A stretch of 8,661 nt of DNA from Marinosulfonomonas sp. (GCA_015494385.1 WGBJ01000306.1:1-8661), one strand, 5' to 3'; shown: positions 1 through 6,681, numbered from the stretch's first letter. A program made the numbers and translations. Notes: generated from the letters alone by a model not told the origin.

Positions 1-404
1 GGGTTAGCAATGCGATGGTGCAGTTGAACCATTATTCGCTGCGCTCGGCGGAATCCTTTATGGTGAAACGCGCACGTGGATTGCCCAACCGGACGGACCG
101 TGAAATCGGTCTGGGCTATTGGATCGAGCGGAATTTCAACACGGTTGAAGATGACAGCATCCTGCAAATGCTGCCCGCCACCAAGGCAAAACTGCAAGAG
201 CTGATGGAGATTGAATCAGTCTCTAACCTGCATAAAGAGGCCTATTTAGCCCATCAATCCAGGTTTCAAAAGATGGTCGAGGATCAGGATAATGTCGAAC
301 TGTTCTGGCATTTGGCGATCTGTGGGGACAGTAAACCGCCCACTTTTGAATTATATCGCACACAGATCGACCGCTATCTGAAGGCAGTGCAGAACGATGG
401 CTAA
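1..404 (+). CDS. Family 2 glycosyltransferase, C-terminal fragment (5' end outside window)
   Basis: This is the last 133 residues of a gene that begins before the window; the reading frame is open from base 3, and the first ATG in view (base 15) is internal. Seen: the segment VQLNHYSLRSAESF followed by MVKRARG matches the C-terminal signature of the next gene (VQLNHYAVRCAESF, LVKRDRG) and continues to match through YW, the DHSI/DDSI region and the helical tail. It also shares AHQSR with the tail of the FkbM fusion protein at 2745. Inferred: a paralogue of the DVDEF-type family 2 glycosyltransferases downstream, with its catalytic part lying upstream of the window. The last 8 bases overlap the next gene (ATGGCTAA), so the two are probably translationally coupled. 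No signal peptide or membrane segment is visible in this part. Family assignment is firm by paralogy; substrate is unknown. Confidence 0.85.
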   Translation, partial: VSNAMVQLNHYSLRSAESFMVKRARGLPNRTDREIGLGYWIERNFNTVEDDSILQMLPATKAKLQELMEIESVSNLHKEAYLAHQSRFQKMVEDQDNVELFWHLAICGDSKPPTFELYRTQIDRYLKAVQNDG

Positions 405-2640
405 CGGTGATTTTTTCCACAAGCGTAGCCTGAATGTGCAGCAGGCAGGGGGCGTCACATTGCTTGATGCCATTTCCAAACCCGACGGCGCGTGGTTGTT
501 CTTTGCCTCGGATACGCCGCATGAAAACATCCGTGTAGGGGATGGTGCCAAGATCGCGGGTAGCCGCAGTATTGGCAATGCGCCGGTTCTGGATTGTCTT
601 GCTCCAGAGGGTGAGCCCCTTCCGGTTTTTGTGGGTGATACACGGCTGGATGTCACGATCCACGAACCGGAAACGGATCTGTTTGCGGGGCTGAATACCG
701 GCTTTGCCATCCGCAACGGCGAAACGCTGGAAACCACGCTGGACTGGCTGAAATACCATGTTGAACACCACGGTATGAACGCCGCCCTGATACTGGACCG
801 CGCCCAGCCGGGCAGTGATAAATCCTATGCCAAGAAACTGAAAAACAAAGCGGCCAGCATCAAAGGATTGCAACGCCTTGTGCTGCTGGATTCTGCTGCC
901 CCGCTGGGCAAACCCAACCTGCCCCCCGAGGCACACCCCTATAACGTGCCCGGTGCGCCGGGCAAAGACCGGATGGAAATCCCGCCCGCCGACCCTTGGC
1001 TGTCGCCATTGGGGGAAATGCAGCTGTTTGAACTGGCCCGTGCCCGTTTCCTGAACACCGCCCGCGCGGTGATGACGATTGAACTGTATGACCTGTTGGT
1101 GATCGGCAATGGCCCGAATGTATTTGATCGCGCCACAACCGCCAGCCGTGGCTGTATTCAACTGGACGGCCATCAGATTTATCCGTGGCGTGTTCGACCA
1201 AACCAGCCCGCCTGTTTTGGCGATCATATTTGCCGCCAGTTTGACACCAAAGAGACCCGAAGACGCTGGTGCATCGCGCCTGCGACCTCAAAGGAAAATA
1301 CGGTCTGGCGGCTGGTTCGTGTGGTGGGGGCACCACCGGCACCGGATGAAACCGCGCCCTATTTGCGCTGTATGGCCCTGCGTCATCCAACCGAAACCGT
1401 GTCGAAAATCGTGCCTAAAACCAGCCTGATCGAGGATAAGAACCTGCTGGAGTTGTCGCAAAAACTGTTCAACCACAAGCCGGTCCGCACACCCGAGGAA
1501 AGTGCGGGAAAACGCAAAAAGAGTGACCCGCGCACCTGTATTGTCACCACCATGAAAAACGAAGGGCCGTTCATTCTGGAATGGCTGGCCTTTCATCGTG
1601 CGATCGGGGTGCAGGACTTTCTGATCTATACGAATGACTGCACTGACGGCACCGACACCATGCTGCAAATGTTACAAGACAAGGGGCTGGTGCAGCACCG
1701 TGAAAACCCGTTTCGCAATTCCGACCTGAAGCCGCAGCATGCCGCGCTTCAGGCGGCCGAAAAGGAAAAGATGGTCAAAAATGCCGATTGGCTGATCTGT
1801 ATGGATGTTGACGAATTCATCAATATCAAATGCGGCGATGGCACCCTGAAAGCGCTGTTTCAGGCGGTCGGGGATGCCAATATGATCGCGCTGACATGGC
1901 GGCTGTTTGGCAATAATGACATTCACAAATTCACCGATGGCCTGATTATCGAGCAATACGACAGTTGCGCCGACGAGCTGACCCGAAAACCGCATCAGGC
2001 ATGGGGTATCAAGACGCTTTACCAGAACATCGGGATCTTCAAGAAGATGGGGGTGCACCGGCCCAAGGGCCTGCGTCCGCAGCTGTGGGAAAATATCAAC
2101 TGGGTTAATGGTTCGGGAAAACCGATGCCCAGCAAAATGTATCGCAACGGCTGGCGTTCGACGGTTGATACCTATGGCTATGATCTGGTGCAGTTGAACC
2201 ATTATGCGGTGCGCTGCGCCGAAAGTTTTCTGGTAAAGCGGGATCGCGGGCGGGTGAACCATGTGGATCGGGATCAGGGGTTGGCCTATTGGTTTCGGAT
2301 GAATAACAACACAACCAAAGACCATTCGATCAAACGCATGATACCGGCGGTTCGTGCCGAACTGGACCGGCTGATGTCCGACCCTGAAATCGCGGCGGCG
2401 CACCGGCATTCCGTGGAAATGCACAGTAAGAAGATTCAGGAACTGAAGGCGACGGAAAACTACGCCGCATTCTACAAAGAACTGACCGGCCCCCGTATGG
2501 AAAAACTGTCAAAACTGCACCGCCATTTTGGCGCGAATGTTTTTCTGATGGGCCCCGAGGTCGTGCCGGACGAGGTGCTTGAGAAAGACCCGGACGAGCC
2601 ATTCTTTTTCACTGTCGATAAGGGGGAAACGGCACATTAG
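397..2640 (+). CDS. Two-domain glycosyltransferase: degenerate GT-like N-terminal half plus active-looking family 2 domain
   Basis: A 747-aa protein, probably cytoplasmic, with no signal peptide or membrane helix seen. Residues 380-700 form a family 2 glycosyltransferase of the Glyco_tranf_2_4 type: TTMKNEGPFILEWLAFHRAIG (384-404) for the nucleotide-sugar site, TNDCTDGTD (412-420), the metal-binding DVDEF (470-474), WRLFGNN (501-507), HRPK (554-557), WVNGSG (569-574) and the C-terminal NHYAVRCAESFLVKRDRG (601-618). Residues 103-340 echo the same layout: RNGETLETTLDWLKYHVEHHG (106-126), then MTIELYDLLVI (226-236) where DVDEF would be expected, then HQIYPWRV. The acidic metal-binding residues are not conserved there, so that half is probably a non-catalytic copy. 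Residues 365-379 form a basic linker. The start overlaps the upstream stop by 8 bases with only a weak AAGG upstream, which points to coupled translation. It is a paralogue of the preceding gene. The sugar and acceptor are unknown; a role in surface-polysaccharide or glycan assembly is inferred from the neighbours. Confidence 0.85.
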   Translation: MANGDFFHKRSLNVQQAGGVTLLDAISKPDGAWLFFASDTPHENIRVGDGAKIAGSRSIGNAPVLDCLAPEGEPLPVFVGDTRLDVTIHEPETDLFAGLNTGFAIRNGETLETTLDWLKYHVEHHGMNAALILDRAQPGSDKSYAKKLKNKAASIKGLQRLVLLDSAAPLGKPNLPPEAHPYNVPGAPGKDRMEIPPADPWLSPLGEMQLFELARARFLNTARAVMTIELYDLLVIGNGPNVFDRATTASRGCIQLDGHQIYPWRVRPNQPACFGDHICRQFDTKETRRRWCIAPATSKENTVWRLVRVVGAPPAPDETAPYLRCMALRHPTETVSKIVPKTSLIEDKNLLELSQKLFNHKPVRTPEESAGKRKKSDPRTCIVTTMKNEGPFILEWLAFHRAIGVQDFLIYTNDCTDGTDTMLQMLQDKGLVQHRENPFRNSDLKPQHAALQAAEKEKMVKNADWLICMDVDEFINIKCGDGTLKALFQAVGDANMIALTWRLFGNNDIHKFTDGLIIEQYDSCADELTRKPHQAWGIKTLYQNIGIFKKMGVHRPKGLRPQLWENINWVNGSGKPMPSKMYRNGWRSTVDTYGYDLVQLNHYAVRCAESFLVKRDRGRVNHVDRDQGLAYWFRMNNNTTKDHSIKRMIPAVRAELDRLMSDPEIAAAHRHSVEMHSKKIQELKATENYAAFYKELTGPRMEKLSKLHRHFGANVFLMGPEVVPDEVLEKDPDEPFFFTVDKGETAH

Positions 2641-2744
2641 GCCTTTAACTCTCTTGAAAAGAAACCACTGTTATGAAAGTAAATCCCATCGGATGCTGGG
2701 TTTGTTAAGGCATCATAACAGGCAATGACCGGAAATAGTGCGTA
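2641..2744 (+). other. Intergenic gap with short inverted repeat
   Basis: This is the only real gap inside the glycan cluster. It is AT-richer than the flanking genes. A 5-bp inverted repeat TGTTA (2703-2707) / TAACA (2716-2720) with an 8-base loop is present, and GCCTT (2641-2645) can pair with AAGGC (2707-2711). A TTGAAA at 2654-2659 could be a -35 element, but no convincing -10 lies at the proper distance. No T-tract follows either hairpin, so there is no intrinsic terminator. GGAAA at 2731-2735, nine bases before the ATG, is the likely ribosome binding site of the next gene. A second promoter for the downstream genes is possible but not demonstrated. Confidence 0.3.
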
Positions 2745-4529
2745 ATGTCCAATGTGTTAGAGTATAATGAAATCATCGAAACGAACGGCATCAAAGTGCC
2801 GTTCATTCCACGTATCATTACACCTAAAATCGAACGCCCGATGCGCAACAGTCGCTATGAGGGCGGTGAATGCGCCCTGACCCGGCAAATGCTGCAACCA
2901 GGCGACCGAGTGCTGGAACTGGGGGCGGGTATCGGGCTTATCTCGACCGTTGCCGCGCAGGTGGAAGGCGTCGAGGCTGTCACCACGATCGAAGCCAATC
3001 CAGAGCTGATTCCGGTAATCAGGGAAACCCACCGCCTGAACGGTGTTGAAAACGTCGAGCTGTTGAATGGCGTTGTTGTGCCCGGCCAGCAAAAATCGGT
3101 CCCTTTCTATTTGCGCAAGGATTTCTGGGCCTCGTCGATGGATCCGGATGCGCAGCGCTATACCCAGAAACTGGATCTGCCCTGTTACAACATCCATGAC
3201 CTGATCAAGACGAAAAACCCGACTGTTATTATTTGCGATATCGAAGGTGGCGAACTGGGCCTGTTCGATGATGCCGATCTTTCCGGTGTGCGCGCACTGG
3301 TTCTGGAATTCCACCCCAAGGTATATGGCGCCGAAACGGTCGAGGAAATCACCCGCAGTCTGGAAAAGAAGGGGCTGATTTTTCAGGTTCCAAAGAAACC
3401 GTCAACGGTGCGCAGTTTTATACGCGGTGGCAAAAAACAGGTTTCCGTTTCTGCGCCTGCCAAGAAGGATTCGGTCAATCCTGACCTGACCAATCTGCAG
3501 GACAAACCGTGGGATCCCGATAATGCGCGGTTTCTGGTAACCACCTGCATGAAAGACGAAGGTCCGTTCATTATTGAATGGCTGGCCTGGCACAAATCCA
3601 TCGGCATACAGGATTTCGTTGTTTTCACGAATGATTGTTCCGATGGAACGGATCTGATTTTGGACCGGCTCGAAGAAATGGGGCAACTGCGCCATTTGCC
3701 AAATCCGGCGCTGGTTTGTGGCCATTCGTCGTTTCAGCCGGCGGCATTGGCCTATACACCGTATCTTTCCGAGTTCAGGAAGGCCGATTTTTACCTGTCG
3801 ATAGATGTGGATGAATTTATCAACATCCGGTCGGGTCAGGGTAAAATGGCCGATTTGCTGAAACAGACAGGCCCCTTTGACGCCCTTTCAATGAGCGAGC
3901 TGAACCACGGCAGCAATATGAAAGAGGAATTCACACCCGGTCTGGTGACCGAGCAATTCCCGCGACATCAGCGGGAAAGGCCGGGTAAATGGAAATCCCG
4001 TCGCGGGGTAAAGACCATCGTTCGACTGGGCGAGAAACTCAAACATATCCGCAACCACCGTCCGGATATGCGCCGTGATGCCGGTCCGGTTGTCTGGCTG
4101 GACGGGTCCGGTCGTCCGCTGACCAGCCTGCACAACGATCCTACAGAAAACGGCATTGATGTGCGCGGCACCTATGAAATGGTTGTGCTGGATCATTTCG
4201 CACTACGTTCCCTGAATTCCTATCTGATCAAAATGGATCGCGGGGATGTGGTGGTAAAAGGCAAGATGGTATCGCCGCGCTATTGGCGTCTAAGGGACCG
4301 GCAAAGCGATCTGACTTCGACTTTCGAGCGGCAGCAAAAGGATTTCAAAGAGGTTTACAACACACTGATGAAGGATGAGGTTCTTGCCGGCCTTTATCAG
4401 GATAGTTGCAAGGCGCATCAGTCCAGAATTGACGAAATCCTGCAAGAGCCGCTGTTCCTTGAACGCAAGGAATGGGTAAAAGACAATATCTGGAAGCTGT
4501 TTCTGCAGGAGGCCGAGAAAAATGGCTGA
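2745..4529 (+). CDS. FkbM-family methyltransferase fused to a family 2 glycosyltransferase
   Basis: A 594-aa bifunctional protein. The N-terminal part (about 40-215) is a FkbM-type SAM-dependent methyltransferase: VLELGAGIGL (56-65) is the SAM-binding motif I, E83 in TIEANP is the acidic residue expected to bind the ribose, DIEGGE (165-170) is the typical FkbM motif, and LVLEFHP (185-191) a core strand. FkbM enzymes are known O-methyltransferases, often acting on sugar or polyketide hydroxyls. A linker rich in K, S and A (228-250) leads to a family 2 glycosyltransferase (262-594): TTCMKDEGPF (266-275), TNDCSDGTD (295-303), DVDEF (354-358), NHRP (437-440), WLDGSG (451-456), and the C-terminal DHFALRSLNSYLIKMDRG (483-500). 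The W-x-x-FG segment of the paralogue is replaced by SELNHGSN (384-391), so specificity may differ. The start is fixed by an in-frame TAG at 2736-2738 just upstream. It overlaps the next gene by 8 bases. Inferred role: adds and methylates a sugar on one glycan. Confidence 0.88.
   Translation: MSNVLEYNEIIETNGIKVPFIPRIITPKIERPMRNSRYEGGECALTRQMLQPGDRVLELGAGIGLISTVAAQVEGVEAVTTIEANPELIPVIRETHRLNGVENVELLNGVVVPGQQKSVPFYLRKDFWASSMDPDAQRYTQKLDLPCYNIHDLIKTKNPTVIICDIEGGELGLFDDADLSGVRALVLEFHPKVYGAETVEEITRSLEKKGLIFQVPKKPSTVRSFIRGGKKQVSVSAPAKKDSVNPDLTNLQDKPWDPDNARFLVTTCMKDEGPFIIEWLAWHKSIGIQDFVVFTNDCSDGTDLILDRLEEMGQLRHLPNPALVCGHSSFQPAALAYTPYLSEFRKADFYLSIDVDEFINIRSGQGKMADLLKQTGPFDALSMSELNHGSNMKEEFTPGLVTEQFPRHQRERPGKWKSRRGVKTIVRLGEKLKHIRNHRPDMRRDAGPVVWLDGSGRPLTSLHNDPTENGIDVRGTYEMVVLDHFALRSLNSYLIKMDRGDVVVKGKMVSPRYWRLRDRQSDLTSTFERQQKDFKEVYNTLMKDEVLAGLYQDSCKAHQSRIDEILQEPLFLERKEWVKDNIWKLFLQEAEKNG
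4507..4512 (+). promoter_or_regulatory. Strong Shine-Dalgarno site for the 4522 gene
   Basis: A perfect AGGAGG lies inside the end of the FkbM-glycosyltransferase gene, nine bases before the ATG at 4522. It is the clearest ribosome binding site in the cluster and settles the start of the DXD sugar transferase. The other overlapping starts (397 and 5574) have only weak sites. Confidence 0.75.
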
Positions 4530-5577
4530 ACTACCTGAAATAGCCTCTTTGTGGATTGGCGGGCGCCTGTCCTGGCTAGAACAGCTTTGTCTGAAGTCAT
4601 TTGCCGATGCAGGCCATCACACAACGCTTTACAGCTATTCACCAATCGAGAACGTGCCGGAAAATGTGCATCAGGCCTCGGCCGAGGAAATTTTTCCGTC
4701 CGAGCCGATGTATCGCCATGCCCGAACCGGCAGTCCGGCCATTCATGCGGATCTGTTCCGGTTACATATGTTGAAAAAAACGGACAAAATCTGGGTCGAT
4801 GCCGATATGTACTGCTATCGCCCGTTTGCGTTTGAAACCGAAACGGTGTTCGGCTGGGAAAAACCCGGGCTGGTGTGCAATGCAGTTCTGGGTTTGCCCA
4901 AGGACTCGCCTGCGTTGAACAGCATGCTGGAGTTTTTCAAGGATGAATACGCCATCGGCCCTTGGCTGAAACCCTGGCAACAGCGCGAATTGCAAGAAGA
5001 AAAAGACGCCGGACATCCGGTGCATATGACGTCGCAAAACTGGGGGTTTACCGGTCCGGCGGCCGTAACCTATTTCCTTCAGCAAAGCGGCGAGATCAAG
5101 CAGGCGCTGACGGAAGATGCGTTTTACCCCGTGTCGTTCAAGTACCGCAACCACATGATTCTAAGCCGCTTTGATGTAGAGCGTGATAATCTTACCGATA
5201 ATACATGTGGTGTGCATTTCTGGGCCCGCCGGATGAAACCGCGGCTTGAGGAAAAGGAAAACAACTGGCCCCGGCGCGGAAGTTTCATGTACGGCCTGCT
5301 GGAAAAACACGGTATTAATCCGGATGACGCCCCTATTCCCGCAAAAAAGAAAAAGGTTGAGGCGCGAACAAATGATCCGGAATTTTGCGCGAAAATCGCA
5401 CTGGAAGGGTTACGCAAAGACAGTTCGCCCGACAGCATTTCACGCAAGCATAACGTCGAAACGCGCTTTGTAAGGGACTGTATCAAAAAGCTCGAGGAGG
5501 CCGCGCCCGAAGTGTTCAGGGCAGAGATGGCAAAAGAGAGCATTGAAGAGCAGCCGGTAACGGTCGGTAAAAAATGA
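4522..5577 (+). CDS. DXD-type (GT32/Gly_transf_sug-like) glycosyltransferase with C-terminal helix-turn-helix extension
   Basis: A 351-aa protein. Residues 1-260 look like a DXD sugar transferase: LWIGGRLSWLEQLCLKSF (10-27) at the N-terminus, HADLFRLHMLKKTDKIWVDADM (75-96) containing the DAD metal/sugar-nucleotide motif, then WGFTGPAAVTYFL (174-186) and GVHFWARR (230-237). This order (H-x-D-x-x-R, then [VL]D-x-D, later a G-P and an H-x-W-type motif) is typical of the galactosyl/mannosyl transferase group that includes Lgt5-like and GT32 enzymes. After a lysine-rich linker (275-279), residues 285-332 (NDPEFCAKIALEGLRKD onward, ending LEEAAPEVF) closely resemble the helix-turn-helix of IS3/IS911-type OrfA transposases. 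A downstream transposase gene is absent. The ATG follows a strong AGGAGG and overlaps the upstream stop by 8 bases. No membrane segment was seen. Sugar transferase class is fairly sure; the function of the C-terminal domain is unknown. Confidence 0.82.
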   Translation: MAELPEIASLWIGGRLSWLEQLCLKSFADAGHHTTLYSYSPIENVPENVHQASAEEIFPSEPMYRHARTGSPAIHADLFRLHMLKKTDKIWVDADMYCYRPFAFETETVFGWEKPGLVCNAVLGLPKDSPALNSMLEFFKDEYAIGPWLKPWQQRELQEEKDAGHPVHMTSQNWGFTGPAAVTYFLQQSGEIKQALTEDAFYPVSFKYRNHMILSRFDVERDNLTDNTCGVHFWARRMKPRLEEKENNWPRRGSFMYGLLEKHGINPDDAPIPAKKKKVEARTNDPEFCAKIALEGLRKDSSPDSISRKHNVETRFVRDCIKKLEEAAPEVFRAEMAKESIEEQPVTVGKK

Positions 5578-6461
5578 ACTCTGAAGTTACCATAGTCTAT
5601 CATCTGGGCGCGCTGAATACAGACAATGACCAGCTGACGTGGTCGATCAGGAAAAACAACGAACTGATGCAAAAGCATGGCGTCCTGATGCGCCGGCCCA
5701 AGGAATACCGGCCACATTTGCGCAACATGCTGACCGAACTCGCAGGCGAACAACCCTCGGAAGTGGATCAGGAAAGCCTGATGCATGCTTTGATAAAAGC
5801 CCAGAAACCCAAACGGTTGTTGTTGTCCAACAGCAAATTCATGGCAGATCCGGCGTGGATTTTTCAAAACGGTGTATTTTATCACAATGCGCCCGCGAAC
5901 ACCGCCGCCCTGCGCAACCTTTTTCCGCATAACCCGACCGAATTTTTTCTGGGGATCGCGAACCCGGCCAGCTTTATTCCGGCGGCGTTCAAATCGCAAA
6001 AGAACAAAGATTACGCTGCATTTATGGGAAATACCGATTTGGCAAATGTGCGCTGGTCGGATGTGATTGCACGGATTCAGGACGCGAACCCTGATTGCCC
6101 GATTACCGTTTGGTGTAACGAGGACAGCCCGATAATCTGGCCGACGATACTGCGCAGGGTTGCGGGCGTTGACCCGAAAACCAAACTGGAGGGCGAGAAT
6201 GATATAATCAACAATATCATTTCGGAAGAAGGCCAAACCCTTTTGGCAAAATATCTGGCAGATCGCCCCAATCTGACCGAGGCCCAGCGTCAGCGTTTAC
6301 GGGTTGTGTTTCTGGAACGGTTTTATCTGAACGAAGCTGTGGAAGAGGTAATCGACCTGCCCGGTTGGACGGATGAAACCATAGACGCACTAACGAAGAT
6401 TTACGACGACGATGTGGATCGCATCAAACAAATGGACGACGTGACGTTTCTGTCCCTTTAG
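5574..6461 (+). CDS. Sulfotransferase-like protein lacking the P-loop; conserved hypothetical
   Basis: A 295-aa soluble protein whose start overlaps the previous stop by 4 bases (ATGA). I do not recognise a named function. Its layout resembles the rhodobacter proteins annotated as sulfotransferase-like. These start HLGAHKT(G/A)TT, followed by Q and N residues and a G-V-x-x-x-P segment; here the N-terminus reads IVYHLGALNTDNDQLTWSIRKN, then HGVLMRRPKEYR (35-46). The strand after HLGA is kept, but the KTGTT residues that bind the phosphate of PAPS are replaced by LNTDNDQL. Further segments fit that family: KRLLLSNSKFM (80-90), FFLGIANPASFIPAAFKS (124-141), WSDVIARIQDANPDCPITVWCNEDSP (161-186) and LPGWTDETID near the end (262-271). 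This comparison is from memory and should be treated as inference. Being last in the cluster it may act on, or bind, the glycan product rather than transfer sulfate. Confidence 0.7.
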   Translation: MNSEVTIVYHLGALNTDNDQLTWSIRKNNELMQKHGVLMRRPKEYRPHLRNMLTELAGEQPSEVDQESLMHALIKAQKPKRLLLSNSKFMADPAWIFQNGVFYHNAPANTAALRNLFPHNPTEFFLGIANPASFIPAAFKSQKNKDYAAFMGNTDLANVRWSDVIARIQDANPDCPITVWCNEDSPIIWPTILRRVAGVDPKTKLEGENDIINNIISEEGQTLLAKYLADRPNLTEAQRQRLRVVFLERFYLNEAVEEVIDLPGWTDETIDALTKIYDDDVDRIKQMDDVTFLSL

Positions 6462-6463
6462 AA

Positions 6464-6514
6464 TGCAAGGCAGTTACTTGCGGGAAAACCCGGGCATGGC
6501 AATCACCCCTTGCA
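6464..6514 (+). repeat. Nested inverted repeats after the glycan cluster
   Basis: TGCAAGG (6464-6470) is perfectly complementary to CCTTGCA (6508-6514). Inside it, GCAAG (6465-6469) can instead pair with CTTGC (6477-6481), and CGGG (6481-6484) with CCCG (6489-6492) across an AAAA loop. None is followed by a T-tract, so this is not a standard intrinsic terminator for the glycan genes. The outer repeat overlaps the -35 box of the rimP promoter (6510-6515), so it could equally be an operator or chance. Confidence 0.35.
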
Positions 6515-6538
6515 GACTCACCCGCCTTCCCCTATATG
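6510..6538 (+). promoter_or_regulatory. Sigma-70 type promoter of the rimP-nusA operon
   Basis: TTGCAG at 6510-6515 and TATATG at 6533-6538 are separated by exactly 17 bases, a good housekeeping promoter layout; TTGC-type -35 boxes are common in alphaproteobacteria. It lies in a non-coding stretch upstream of a conserved housekeeping operon, and would start transcription near 6545, just before the leader hairpin. The start site is predicted and not measured. Confidence 0.65.
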
Positions 6539-6544
6539 GTTGAC

Positions 6545-6615
6545 CAACAGCGGCGCGCTGGCTTCCACCCCCAACGCCCACCGGAATTCTTAACGGGCCG
6601 CGCGCCCGTTTTTTT
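6545..6615 (+). ncRNA. rimP leader (putative transcription attenuator)
   Basis: About 70 nt from the predicted start to the T-tract are transcribed but not translated. An early hairpin CAGCG (6548-6552) / CGCTG (6556-6560) with a GCG loop is followed by a C-rich single-stranded part and the terminator at 6593-6615. GGCGCGC (6552-6558) is perfectly complementary to GCGCGCC (6600-6606), which contains the loop and half of the 3' arm of the terminator, so the two structures exclude each other. Alphaproteobacterial rimP leaders ending in an intrinsic terminator have been described as a putative attenuator family (Rfam rimP leader); membership here is inferred from position and architecture. No leader peptide is evident. 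Confidence 0.55.
6593..6615 (+). terminator. Intrinsic terminator upstream of rimP
   Basis: The perfect 6-bp stem ACGGGC (6593-6598) / GCCCGT (6604-6609) encloses the loop CGCGC and is followed by a run of seven T (6609-6615). It lies between the promoter and rimP, 66 bases before the rimP start. It could therefore stop read-through from the glycan cluster, attenuate rimP-nusA, or both. Confidence 0.85.
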
Positions 6616-6681
6616 GTGCTTTTGCAAATGCTGCAGATGTGCCGGAAAACGGCCTCCACCAAAGATACAAGAACGGAACGA

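Noticed and set aside
223..1227. A 334-codon open frame on the - strand opposite the first two glycosyltransferase genes
   Set aside because: It crosses the boundary of two convincing + strand genes, has no recognisable domain and has no ribosome binding site of note.
5374..5577. A live insertion sequence within or after the DXD transferase gene
   Set aside because: There is only an OrfA-like domain of about 48 residues; no OrfB with a DDE core, no terminal inverted repeats and no target duplication were seen.
5124..6236. A 370-codon open frame on the - strand
   Set aside because: It spans the end of one + strand gene and most of the next, which both show coherent protein families; it has no motif of its own.
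6465..6492. Short hairpins after the glycan cluster as a terminator for it
   Set aside because: No T-tract follows any of them; read-through would instead be stopped by the terminator at 6593-6615.
6462..6592. A tRNA gene upstream of rimP, as found in some gammaproteobacteria
   Set aside because: No cloverleaf, T-loop GTTC-type motif or acceptor stem pairing is visible on either strand.
6616..6681. Extended rimP start at the GTG of 6616
   Set aside because: The codon touches the T-tract of the terminator, the extra 22 residues do not look like RimP, and ATG 6682 gives the expected N-terminus.
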